Assembly: GCA_934203355.1 (NCBI GenBank)
Contig: CAKPZC010000028.1
Span: forward strand, 1-29,193
Direction: 5' to 3'
Origin: an uncultured Prevotella sp.
Lineage (GTDB): Bacteria; Bacteroidota; Bacteroidia; Bacteroidales; Bacteroidaceae
DNA: 29,193 nucleotides
Positions 16,600 to 23,674 of the stretch are shown in pieces. Position 1 is the first letter of the stretch; the number at the start of each line of letters is the position of its first letter. Below the pieces are notes generated by a model, which worked only from the letters and a program-made list of their open reading frames with translations, had not been told where the DNA came from and made no database searches. A program made the position numbers and the translations under genes.

Positions 16600-19362
16600 T
16601 CAATGTGCTTCCAGCCAATTTTCTCCCCATCCCGAGTCAGCCACGAGTGGCACTTGTAGCGGATAGGCGTTTTGCATTTCTTCAAGCACTATTTTTTCGA
16701 CACGTTCTTTTTCCTCGGGCACTACCGAGAAGTTTAGTTCGTCGTGTACCTGTAGAATCATTTTCGACTTTATTCCCTCGCGGCGGAAACGCTCGAAAAT
16801 TCGGACCATCGCTATCTTAATGATGTCGGCTGCTGAACCTTGAATCGGAGCGTTGATGGCGTTTCGTTCGGCAAAGTTGCGCACGGTGGCGTTGTGCGAC
16901 GTGATGTCGGGCAGATAGCGGCGGCGGTGGAAGAATGTCTCGGCGTAGCCGTGCTCGCGTGCCAATTGCTTTGCTTTCTCCATGTAGGCGTGCACCTCGG
17001 GGAAAGTCTCGAAATATCCGTCTATAAGCATCTTTGCCTCGTCGCGCGAGATCTCCAGACGCTCTGCAAGTCCGAAGACAGTGATACCGTAGATAATGCC
17101 GAAGTTGGCGCGCTTTGCTTTGGTGCGTTGGTCGCGGCTCACGTCTTTTATATCCTCCTTGTAGATACGTGCGGCAGTTGCAGCGTGGATGTCGTAGCCC
17201 TCGCGGAACGCCTCAATCATGTTCTTGTCGCCAGATAGGTGGGCCATGACTCGCAACTCAATCTGTGAGTAGTCGGCCGAGAAGAACAGCTGGCCTGGTT
17301 CGGGGATAAAGCATTTGCGTATCTCTTTGCCGTCCTCGCCTCGAACGGGAATGTTCTGTAGGTTGGGGTCGGACGACGAGAGTCGGCCCGTGGCAGTGAC
17401 CGCCTGGTTGAAAGAGGTGTGTATATGGCCCGTGCGTGGGTTGATGAGCTTTGGCAGGGCATCGACATAAGTTCCGAGGAGTTTCTTCAAACCACGGTGT
17501 TCGAGTATATGGTCTACTATTGGGGCTTTGGAGCGTAGCTGTAGCAACACCTCTTCGGAGGTGACGTATTGTCCGGTCTTGGTCTTTTTGGGCTTCTCCA
17601 CAATCTTCATCTCGCCAAACAGCACCTCGCCCACCTGCTTAGGCGACGCAATATTGAACTCATGTCCGGCAAGCTCGTAGATGTTCTTCTCAATTTGTTT
17701 CATGCGCTCGGTGAACACCTTGGATGTATCGGCGAGTGCGTTGGTGTCGAGTCTCACTCCGTTCATCTCCATTTCGGCAAGCACGGGTACGAGAGGCATC
17801 TCTATATTATAGAAAAGGTCGTCGACCTCCGCTTCTTTGAGACGAGGCTTCAGGGCGTTGTAGAGACGCAGTGTGACGTCGGCATCCTCGGCTGCATAAT
17901 CGCAGATGGCGGCAGGCGGTAGGTCGCGCATGTTTTTCTGAGTCTTGCCCTTGGGTCCAATGAGTTCGTCGATATGAATAGTCTGATAGCCGAGAAGAGT
18001 TTCGGCGAGTATGTCCATGTTGTGCTTCTGCTCGGGCTGGAGCACATAGTGAGCGAGCATGGTGTCGAACATTGGTGCTGCGAGACGCACACCATAGTTC
18101 ATCAGCACTTCCATGTCGTACTTGATGTTCTGTCCTATTTTGAGTATTTTGTCGCTTTCGTATAGCGGTTTGAATATGTTAACAATTCTTTCCGCTTTTT
18201 CACGTTCGGCCGGAATCGCCACGTAAAAAGCCTTTCCTTCCTCCACCGAGAAGCTCAAACCAACCAATTCAGCATCAATTGGATTGACAGAAGTTGTCTC
18301 GGTGTCTAGACTGAGAATTTGTTTTGTAACAAAAAAATCAAATAATTTACGTGCATCATCCTCAGTTTCAATGAGTTGATAGTCGTGAGGAGTCGTTTTT
18401 AGGCTCTCAAAACTCGAAAATTCTGCAACAACCGCATCATTGGTCGGATTTTCTGCAAATAAATCGAGTTGTTGATTAACAACTTTTTGCTGTTGTTGAG
18501 GCTTCTTTACAAATTTGTCTAAAAGACTCTTAAACTCGAGTTCTGTGAATATTTCGGCGAGTCGAGCGGTGTCGGGTTCCTCAACCTTCAACGAGTCGAG
18601 ATTCAAATCGATAGGCACATCGGTGCGTATGGTTGCAAGAAACTTCGACATTCGTATATCGTCGACGGCAGACTCCACCTTTTCGCGAAGCTTGCCCTTA
18701 ATCTTAGCTGTGTTGTCGAGCATGTTGTCGATGCTTCCAAACTCGCCGATGAGTTTTGCGGCAGTCTTAGGTCCCACTCCCGGACATCCAGGGAAGTTGT
18801 CGGCAGAGTCGCCCATCAGAGCCAAGAGGTCGATGACTTGAGTGGTGGAGTTGAGGCTGTACTTCTCGCACACCTCTGCAGGTCCCATAGTCTCATAGCC
18901 GCCACCGTGTCGTGGTCGGAACATGAAGACGTTGTCGGTGACGAGCTGTCCGTAGTCCTTGTCGGGTGTGAGCATATAAGTAGTTATGCCCTCCTTGCCA
19001 GCCTTGGTGGCGAGAGTACCAATGACGTCATCGGCTTCGAATCCATCGACTTGCAGTACGGGGATGTGCATGGCTGTAATAATCTCCTTGATGACGGGCA
19101 CAGAGGCGCGTATGTCCTCGGGAGTTTCCTCGCGTTGCGCCTTGTAGGCAGGGAAAGCCTCTTCGCGGAATGTCTTACCGTGGTCGAAAGCCACTCCGAT
19201 ATGTGTGGGATGCTCCTTGGTTAGAATCTCGTTGAGAGTGTTGACAAATCCCATAACGGCAGATGTGTTCATGCCCTTGGAGTTGATGCGTGGGTTCTTT
19301 ATGAATGCATAATAGGCACGGTAGATGAGCGCGTAGGCGTCGAGAAGAAATAGCTTGTTCAT
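16600..19362 (-). CDS. polA: DNA polymerase I
   Basis: A 920-residue repair and replication polymerase that removes RNA primers and fills gaps. The N-terminal 5'-nuclease domain runs to about residue 290 (MNKLFLLDAYALIYRAYYAF, DGFEADDVIGTLA, GDSADNFPGCPGVGPKTA). The 3'-5' exonuclease domain keeps its acidic motifs (LSLDTETTSV, NIKYDMEVL, YAAEDADVTLR), so proofreading looks intact. The polymerase domain has motif A SADYSQIELR with Asp697, motif B KRANFGIIYG and motif C VHDE with Asp874. Length and order are normal for family A. The ATG at 19362 fits the standard start. It is divergent from the polyprenyl synthase gene; a hairpin follows the stop. Confidence 0.98.
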   Translation of the reverse strand: MNKLFLLDAYALIYRAYYAFIKNPRINSKGMNTSAVMGFVNTLNEILTKEHPTHIGVAFDHGKTFREEAFPAYKAQREETPEDIRASVPVIKEIITAMHIPVLQVDGFEADDVIGTLATKAGKEGITTYMLTPDKDYGQLVTDNVFMFRPRHGGGYETMGPAEVCEKYSLNSTTQVIDLLALMGDSADNFPGCPGVGPKTAAKLIGEFGSIDNMLDNTAKIKGKLREKVESAVDDIRMSKFLATIRTDVPIDLNLDSLKVEEPDTARLAEIFTELEFKSLLDKFVKKPQQQQKVVNQQLDLFAENPTNDAVVAEFSSFESLKTTPHDYQLIETEDDARKLFDFFVTKQILSLDTETTSVNPIDAELVGLSFSVEEGKAFYVAIPAEREKAERIVNIFKPLYESDKILKIGQNIKYDMEVLMNYGVRLAAPMFDTMLAHYVLQPEQKHNMDILAETLLGYQTIHIDELIGPKGKTQKNMRDLPPAAICDYAAEDADVTLRLYNALKPRLKEAEVDDLFYNIEMPLVPVLAEMEMNGVRLDTNALADTSKVFTERMKQIEKNIYELAGHEFNIASPKQVGEVLFGEMKIVEKPKKTKTGQYVTSEEVLLQLRSKAPIVDHILEHRGLKKLLGTYVDALPKLINPRTGHIHTSFNQAVTATGRLSSSDPNLQNIPVRGEDGKEIRKCFIPEPGQLFFSADYSQIELRVMAHLSGDKNMIEAFREGYDIHAATAARIYKEDIKDVSRDQRTKAKRANFGIIYGITVFGLAERLEISRDEAKMLIDGYFETFPEVHAYMEKAKQLAREHGYAETFFHRRRYLPDITSHNATVRNFAERNAINAPIQGSAADIIKIAMVRIFERFRREGIKSKMILQVHDELNFSVVPEEKERVEKIVLEEMQNAYPLQVPLVADSGWGENWLEAH

Positions 19363-19424
19363 TGTATTTATAATTATTTGGTGTAAAATTACAAAAAAAA
19401 TGTCACTAATAACGGCAAAATCAC

Positions 19425-19432
19425 TAACTTTG
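19425..19432 (+). promoter_or_regulatory. Probable -7 element of the polyprenyl synthase gene
   Basis: TAACTTTG matches TAnnTTTG and ends 19 bp before the ATG at 19452. The -33 region is weak (TGTC). It lies in the 89-bp divergent gap with polA, where a minus-strand TAATTTTA could serve polA. Confidence 0.55.
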
Positions 19433-19451
19433 TACTAAATATTATAATACA

Positions 19452-20429
19452 ATGGATTATCTGTCAATCATTAAGCAACCCATAGAGGCGGAACTCGCCG
19501 ATTTTATAAGTCTTTTCAACAAGTCGCTCTCCCACGAGGACGGACTGCTCGGCTCAGCGCTTGAGCATATCCGCAAGCGTGCAGGAAAGCGCATGCGACC
19601 AATGCTGATATTGCTCATGGCGAGGAATTTCGGACAGATAAACGATGCCACGCAGAATGCTGCTGTGGGTTTAGAGCTGCTCCACACTGCCTCGCTCGTT
19701 CACGACGATGTGGTGGACGAGAGTGCCGAGCGACGCGGTCAGGCATCGGTCAATGCTACTTATGACAATAAGGTGGCAGTGCTTGTTGGCGACTATATTC
19801 TCTCTACAGCCTTGCTGTGTGTGGCTCGCACTCACTCGGAACAGATAGTAACATATCTTGCCGAACTCGGTCGCACTCTCTCCGATGGCGAGATACTACA
19901 ACTGTCTAACATTGGCCGCAAGGATATATCCGAGGAAATCTACTATGATGTCATTAAACAGAAGACGGCAGCTCTTTTTGAGGCTTGTGCGGGAATTGGC
20001 GCATTGTCGTCGGGAGCTTCGGAAGAAGACGTTAAAGCGGCAAAGCTATTTGGTCAGAATCTCGGCATTATATTCCAGATACGTGATGATATATTCGATT
20101 ATTACGACTCGCCCGAAATAGGTAAGCCCACTGGCAACGACATGGCTGAGGGCAAGCTGACGCTTCCCGTTATATATGCTGTGAATAATGGTGGTAGTGA
20201 AGAGATGCGCAAACTTGCGTTGAAGGTGAAAGAACATTCTGTCAATAGCGAGGAGATTGCGCGACTTGTGGAGTACACCAAAGAAAAGGGTGGTATAGAG
20301 TATGCGGAACGCCGTATGTGGGAGTTCCACGCCGAGGCACAACGCTTCCTTGACGAGAAGGTGGAGCAGCCGGATGTGAAGGCGGCTTTGCAGGCTTATC
20401 TGGATTTTGTGATAAAGAGAAATAAATAA
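19452..20429 (+). CDS. Long-chain polyprenyl diphosphate synthase (IspB-like)
   Basis: A 325-residue trans-isoprenyl diphosphate synthase that extends allylic diphosphates with isopentenyl diphosphate, probably supplying the menaquinone side chain. Motifs: GKRMRP (45-50), first Asp-rich motif HDDVVDE with DDVVD at 85-89, GDYILST (113-119), KT (171-172), and second Asp-rich motif DDIFD at 212-216 in FQIRDDIFDYY, followed by GNDMAEGKLTLPVIY. Residues just before the first DDxxD are not bulky aromatics (LLHTASLVHDD), which agrees with a long-chain product. Exact chain length cannot be read reliably. It is convergent with the four-helix-bundle gene, with a 40-bp inverted repeat in the gap. Confidence 0.93.
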   Translation: MDYLSIIKQPIEAELADFISLFNKSLSHEDGLLGSALEHIRKRAGKRMRPMLILLMARNFGQINDATQNAAVGLELLHTASLVHDDVVDESAERRGQASVNATYDNKVAVLVGDYILSTALLCVARTHSEQIVTYLAELGRTLSDGEILQLSNIGRKDISEEIYYDVIKQKTAALFEACAGIGALSSGASEEDVKAAKLFGQNLGIIFQIRDDIFDYYDSPEIGKPTGNDMAEGKLTLPVIYAVNNGGSEEMRKLALKVKEHSVNSEEIARLVEYTKEKGGIEYAERRMWEFHAEAQRFLDEKVEQPDVKAALQAYLDFVIKRNK

Positions 20430-20446
20430 GAAAAGAGAAGGAAAGG

Positions 20447-20610
20447 CTTGCTGGGACCTTGTGGGGGAAAACTAAGCCTTGATGGGTCCTTTGGGGAAAC
20501 TAAGCCTTACTGGGCCTTTCTAGGCCTTCCTAAGCCATGGTTAAAAAGGCTTAGGAAGGCCTAGAAAGGCCCAGTAAGGCTTAGTTTTTAATCCTCCCAG
20601 TAAGGCTTAG
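20447..20610. repeat. GGCCT/AAGGCTTAG repeat cluster with a perfect 40-bp inverted repeat
   Basis: The arms 20497-20536 and 20548-20587 are exact reverse complements over 40 bp around an 11-nt loop (ATGGTTAAAAA). Partial extra copies flank them: ACTAAGCCTTGATGGG at 20471-20486, and CCCAGTAAGGCTTAG at 20596-20610, just before the stop of the four-helix-bundle gene. A T-run (GTTTTTAAT) after the right arm could make it a terminator for the polyprenyl synthase transcript. The stem length far exceeds an ordinary terminator, and the same words recur at 262-276 and in the arrays at 21271-21522. Confidence 0.9.
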
Positions 20611-20612
20611 TT

Positions 20613-21167
20613 TTAGTATCCCCTATAATCTTTTCTCGCTTTCGTCATTTGTTCTCTCATTCCTCCGCTTTCTACAAATTTTATTTCGAGTTTTTCTATT
20701 AGTTTGTTTAGCATCCAGTCGGTTTGGTGTATTAGAGTAATGGCGATATTTGCAATAGTTTCTGCAGATCGTTCTGGTATTGCTTTTCGGTAATAGGCAC
20801 TGTCGTTATGTGCAGCACATGCACGTTTGGCTTGTTCATATTTAGAATTGCCAGGTAACCATTGTTCTAACCCTCTAACGCGCAGATAATCCTCGTAGTC
20901 GACAAGCAACTCTTGTAGGCTAGCCTTGGCAACATTAGTGAGTTTAATTTCTGTTTCTTTAGAGGTGTTGCCAGCTGATGCACCTTCAGCAATGTTTTGT
21001 TTGCCAGAACGTGCTGCCTGAATCATTTGATCTATTGTGCGGTCGCCCTTTTCGAGAAATTTATGAGCAAAGAAAAAGGTGATGTCGTATATACATTCTG
21101 ATTTTTGATATACGATGAGATTCTTGAAAGAACCTCCGTGGGGGAGAAAAGGTTTTGGAGTAGGCAT
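20613..21167 (-). CDS. Four-helix-bundle suffix-domain protein (23S rRNA IVS/S23-like family)
   Basis: A 184-residue protein from the chosen ATG (MPTPKPFLPHGGSF). The frame opens 21 codons earlier at 21230, but that extension is Asn/Thr-rich and looks non-coding. The first part matches the four-helix-bundle family of 23S rRNA intervening-sequence proteins, related to the Avd accessory protein of diversity-generating retroelements: DQMIQAARSGKQNIAEGASA, TSKETEIKLTNVAKASLQEL, LVDYEDYLRVRGL. The C-terminal part (IANIAITLIHQTDWMLNKLI, VESGGMREQMTKARKDYRG) corresponds to the 'suffix' domain of the Bacteroidetes version. Function is unknown; a nucleic-acid or partner-binding role is inferred from fold relatives. 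No reverse transcriptase or rRNA lies nearby. The gene is AT-richer than its neighbours and is bracketed on both sides by the same repeat family, suggesting a transferred or repeat-associated module. Confidence 0.85.
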   Translation of the reverse strand: MPTPKPFLPHGGSFKNLIVYQKSECIYDITFFFAHKFLEKGDRTIDQMIQAARSGKQNIAEGASAGNTSKETEIKLTNVAKASLQELLVDYEDYLRVRGLEQWLPGNSKYEQAKRACAAHNDSAYYRKAIPERSAETIANIAITLIHQTDWMLNKLIEKLEIKFVESGGMREQMTKARKDYRGY

Positions 21168-21270
21168 GTGGTTGTTTTTAGGATTGGTTGTTGTTAAAAA
21201 TAGGTTGTTTATGATGGGGAAGTTGGGCATTTTAGGGGCTTTAATTCTGGGGGCTTTCTGGGCTTTTAAT

Positions 21271-21395
21271 TATAAGCCTTTCTGAGGTCTTTAATTATAA
21301 GCCTTTTGGGGGCCTTTATTTATAAGCCTTTCTGGGGCCTCTATTTATAAGCCTTTTTGGGGCCTTTATTTATAAGCCTTTCTGGGCCTTCTTAG
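21271..21395. repeat. 25-bp tandem array upstream of the four-helix-bundle gene
   Basis: Units begin at 21271, 21296, 21321 and 21346 with exact 25-bp spacing, plus a partial unit at 21371. Each starts TATAAGCCTTT and contains GGCCT or a one-base variant. Degenerate copies extend back to about 21238. There are no unique spacers, so this is not a CRISPR array. Confidence 0.92.
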
Positions 21396-21432
21396 GCCTA
21401 TTTACGCCTCGGCGTAGTAAGGCTTAGAGAGA

Positions 21433-21522
21433 CCCATTAAGGCTTAGTTTCCCATTAAGGCTTAGTTTCCCATTACGGCTTAATTTCCCATTACGGCTTA
21501 GTTTCCCATTAAGGCTTAATTT
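21433..21522. repeat. 18-bp tandem array between the 25-bp array and deoC
   Basis: Five 18-bp units begin at 21433, 21451, 21469, 21487 and 21505, consensus CCCATTA(A/C)GGCTTA(G/A)TTT, then a partial CCCAGCAAGG. The core AAGGCTTAG is the reverse complement of the CTAAGCCTT seen in the 20447-20610 cluster, so both arrays and the inverted repeat belong to one family. It ends 23 bp from the deoC stop. Confidence 0.92.
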
Positions 21523-21544
21523 CCCAGCAAGGAAAGCTCCTTTT

Positions 21545-22489
21545 TTAGAAGAATTTAATCTGTTCTCCCTTAATCTCGCTCAACAGCATGTTGGCCAGTC
21601 GTGATGTTCCTAATCGGAACCACTTATTGGTTAGCCATTTTTCGCCCAATACTTCTTTCACTATAGTATAGTAGATAATGGCATCCATAACGCTGTTGAT
21701 GCCACCTGCAGGCTTGAATCCTATCTGTATGCCCGTCTGTTTGTGATACTCTTTGATGGCTTGACACATCACGTAGGCAGCTTCAGGAGTGGCGGCTGGT
21801 TCGAGCTTTCCTGTTGAGGTCTTGATGTAGTCGGCTCCTGCATACATCGATAGAATGGCTGCTTTCTTGATGTTTGACGCAGTCTTTAGGGCTCCGGTCT
21901 CAAGAATCACCTTCATAGGAACTTCTTCACCACAAGCAGCTTTCATCTCGGCAATGTCGTCACAAACCCCCTCGTAGTCGCCCGAGAGAAATTTTCCTAC
22001 TGGCATAACGATATCAATCTCTGTGGCACCGTCGGCAACTGCAAGCGATGTCTCAGCAATCTTCACCTCAATGCGAGCTTGAGAAGAGGGGAAAGAGCCG
22101 CTCACGCAGGCAATCTCTACGCCATCTACCTCCAACGACTCTGCCACGGTGTTGGCAAAGCAAGGATACACGCAGATTGTTGCCACGTGGGGCATGTCGG
22201 GATATTCGTTGTCGAAGTCGTTGACTCGCTCTGTGAACGCAAGCACACTGGTGTCGCTGTCGGTGGTCTTCAGTGTTGTTAGCTCGATGCTGCCGAAGAG
22301 AAACTTCTTAACGTCGATAGTGTCGTTTTCATGCACTTTTTCGGCGATTATCTTGCGCACAGCATTGCGTACAGCCTGGTCGTCAATATTGGTGTTGTAC
22401 TTGGCAAGAGCAATTTCGTATTTGCTTGGTGCCTGCTGAGCATTCATGTTTTCCTGGTCGTTCAGGATGATGTCTTTGATTATTCCCAT
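21545..22489 (-). CDS. deoC: Deoxyribose-phosphate aldolase
   Basis: A 314-residue class I aldolase that cleaves 2-deoxyribose 5-phosphate to glyceraldehyde 3-phosphate and acetaldehyde in deoxynucleoside catabolism. The Schiff-base lysine is Lys223 in GADYIKTSTGK and the second conserved lysine is Lys259 in GFKPAGGI. EIDIVMPVG (158-166) and the C-terminal RLGTSR phosphate-binding stretch are also present. It is longer than the E. coli-type enzyme (about 250-260), mainly through an N-terminal extension typical of the Bacteroidetes form. An alternative start is Met15 (MNAQQAPSKYE). Last gene of the probable uvrC-dtd-mazG-like-deoC unit. Confidence 0.96.
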   Translation of the reverse strand: MGIIKDIILNDQENMNAQQAPSKYEIALAKYNTNIDDQAVRNAVRKIIAEKVHENDTIDVKKFLFGSIELTTLKTTDSDTSVLAFTERVNDFDNEYPDMPHVATICVYPCFANTVAESLEVDGVEIACVSGSFPSSQARIEVKIAETSLAVADGATEIDIVMPVGKFLSGDYEGVCDDIAEMKAACGEEVPMKVILETGALKTASNIKKAAILSMYAGADYIKTSTGKLEPAATPEAAYVMCQAIKEYHKQTGIQIGFKPAGGINSVMDAIIYYTIVKEVLGEKWLTNKWFRLGTSRLANMLLSEIKGEQIKFF

Positions 22490-22509
22490 TTTGTTATTCT
22501 GTTATTTTA

Positions 22510-22836
22510 TTATTTAATTAGTTTCGGGTTGTTTTTATGGCGGTCCTTGTCGCGACTGGTCTTCTTTTCGAAGCTCTTTTTTAGGGCTTCTGTAAGGTCT
22601 ACTCCAGTTTGGTTGGCAAGACAAATCAGTACCCATAGTATGTCTGCCATTTCTTCGGAAAGGTCGTGATGTTCGCCCTCCTTGAAACTCTGGTCGCCGT
22701 AGCGGCGGGCCATTACGCGAGCCAGTTCGCCCACTTCTTCGGTGAGGCAAGCCATGTTGGTTAGTTCTGAGAAGTAGCGCACTCCGTATTCCTTTATCCA
22801 ACGGTCAACCGCTTCTTGTGCTTCTTTTATTGTCAT
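22510..22836 (-). CDS. MazG-like nucleotide pyrophosphohydrolase
   Basis: A 108-residue all-alpha NTP-PPase of the MazG/dCTPase-like superfamily. The metal-binding pattern is visible: EEVGEL with Glu33, Glu34 and Glu37, and EEMADILW with Glu61, Glu62 and Asp65, giving the ExxE plus ExxD arrangement. Such enzymes hydrolyse nucleoside triphosphates to monophosphate and pyrophosphate, often non-canonical ones; the substrate here is undetermined. The stop is 20 bp before the deoC start and the gene begins 16 bp after the small membrane protein gene. It probably works beside dtd and deoC in nucleotide or aminoacyl-tRNA quality control. Confidence 0.92.
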   Translation of the reverse strand: MTIKEAQEAVDRWIKEYGVRYFSELTNMACLTEEVGELARVMARRYGDQSFKEGEHHDLSEEMADILWVLICLANQTGVDLTEALKKSFEKKTSRDKDRHKNNPKLIK

Positions 22837-22852
22837 ATCTTTATTGTGCTAT

Positions 22853-23158
22853 TTATATCTCCAACGAATATCCCATAAGTTTCATAAATAGGATGTATAC
22901 AAGCCATATAGCGAACGTTGCAATGAAACAAATTCTTAATATTGCCCCTATCTTTTTCGACCTTTTGGCTGCACGGAAAGGGTGGGGAAATTCAATGTAG
23001 GTATCAATACTGAAACATATCATTATCAACATACATCCCGTAAATTTATACCATGCAATGTCTGCTCCCCACGACTTAGAAGTTTTTAACATTACGAGAC
23101 CTATAAAGCTCAGGATGCATGCGATTACAGATATATAATCCTTCGTACTATCCTTCAT
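22853..23158 (-). CDS. Small hypothetical membrane protein inside the dtd-mazG operon
   Basis: A 101-residue protein I do not recognise. It has three probable membrane helices: YISVIACILSFIGLVML (8-24), WYKFTGCMLIMICFSI (~36-51) and IGAILRICFIATFAIWLVYI (~70-89), joined by a basic loop PFRAAKRSKK. It is judged real because it fits with almost no gap between dtd (3 bp) and the MazG-like gene (16 bp) on the same strand and has a coherent transmembrane pattern. Its base composition is visibly more AT-rich than the neighbouring genes, and I would not expect it in this otherwise housekeeping cluster, so it may be a recent or lineage-specific insertion. No functional claim is made. Confidence 0.7.
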   Translation of the reverse strand: MKDSTKDYISVIACILSFIGLVMLKTSKSWGADIAWYKFTGCMLIMICFSIDTYIEFPHPFRAAKRSKKIGAILRICFIATFAIWLVYILFMKLMGYSLEI

Positions 23159-23161
23159 AGC

Positions 23162-23614
23162 TTATTCTTTGTTTTTGGTATCCATGCAGATTGTCACCGG
23201 ACCATCGTTGAGCAGCTCCACCTTCATGTCTGCTCCAAATTCGCCAGTGCCCACCTCTTTGCCCAAAGCCGCCGAGAGCTTAGAACAGAACTCCTCGTAG
23301 AGCGGAACGGATATCTCGTGACGTGCGGCGCGGAACCACGACGGTCGGTTGCCCTTCTTATATGAAGCATATAGTGTGAATTGGCTGACCACCAAAGCCT
23401 CGCCCTGGACATCCAGGATGGAACGGTTCATCACACCATTCTCGTCGTCGAACACGCGCAGTGCTGCCACCTTCTTTACAAGCCAGTCCACGTCGTCAGA
23501 TGTGTCTGTATCTTCAATGCCAAGTAGCAGAAGATAGCCTTTGCCGATTTGTGATTTCACTGTGCCGTCGATAGTGACCGATGCGTGTTGTACGCGTTGT
23601 ATTACTGTTCTCAT
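23162..23614 (-). CDS. dtd: D-aminoacyl-tRNA deacylase
   Basis: A 150-residue enzyme that hydrolyses D-amino acids (and glycine from tRNA-Ala) off mischarged tRNA. The two signature motifs are present: SQFTLYA (77-83), with the catalytic-face Ser-Gln-Thr, and NDGPVT (136-141), carrying the Gly-Pro cross-subunit selectivity motif. Length is normal (about 145-150) and the start MRTVIQRVQHASV matches the family exactly. It lies 60 bp after uvrC on the same strand and 3 bp before the small membrane protein gene, consistent with a uvrC-led operon. Confidence 0.97.
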   Translation of the reverse strand: MRTVIQRVQHASVTIDGTVKSQIGKGYLLLLGIEDTDTSDDVDWLVKKVAALRVFDDENGVMNRSILDVQGEALVVSQFTLYASYKKGNRPSWFRAARHEISVPLYEEFCSKLSAALGKEVGTGEFGADMKVELLNDGPVTICMDTKNKE

Positions 23615-23674
23615 GTCTGTATATCTATATGATTATTCTAATATTGTGTAAATGTCTAAATTTATATGTTTGTT

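Noticed and set aside
20613..21230. Avd subunit of a diversity-generating retroelement
   Set aside because: The fold family is shared, but no reverse transcriptase, template repeat or variable target gene is in the window, and the C-terminal suffix domain points to the standalone family.
21238..21535. Possible CRISPR array
   Set aside because: The units are contiguous tandem repeats with no unique spacers, change unit length from 25 to 18 bp, and no cas genes are nearby.
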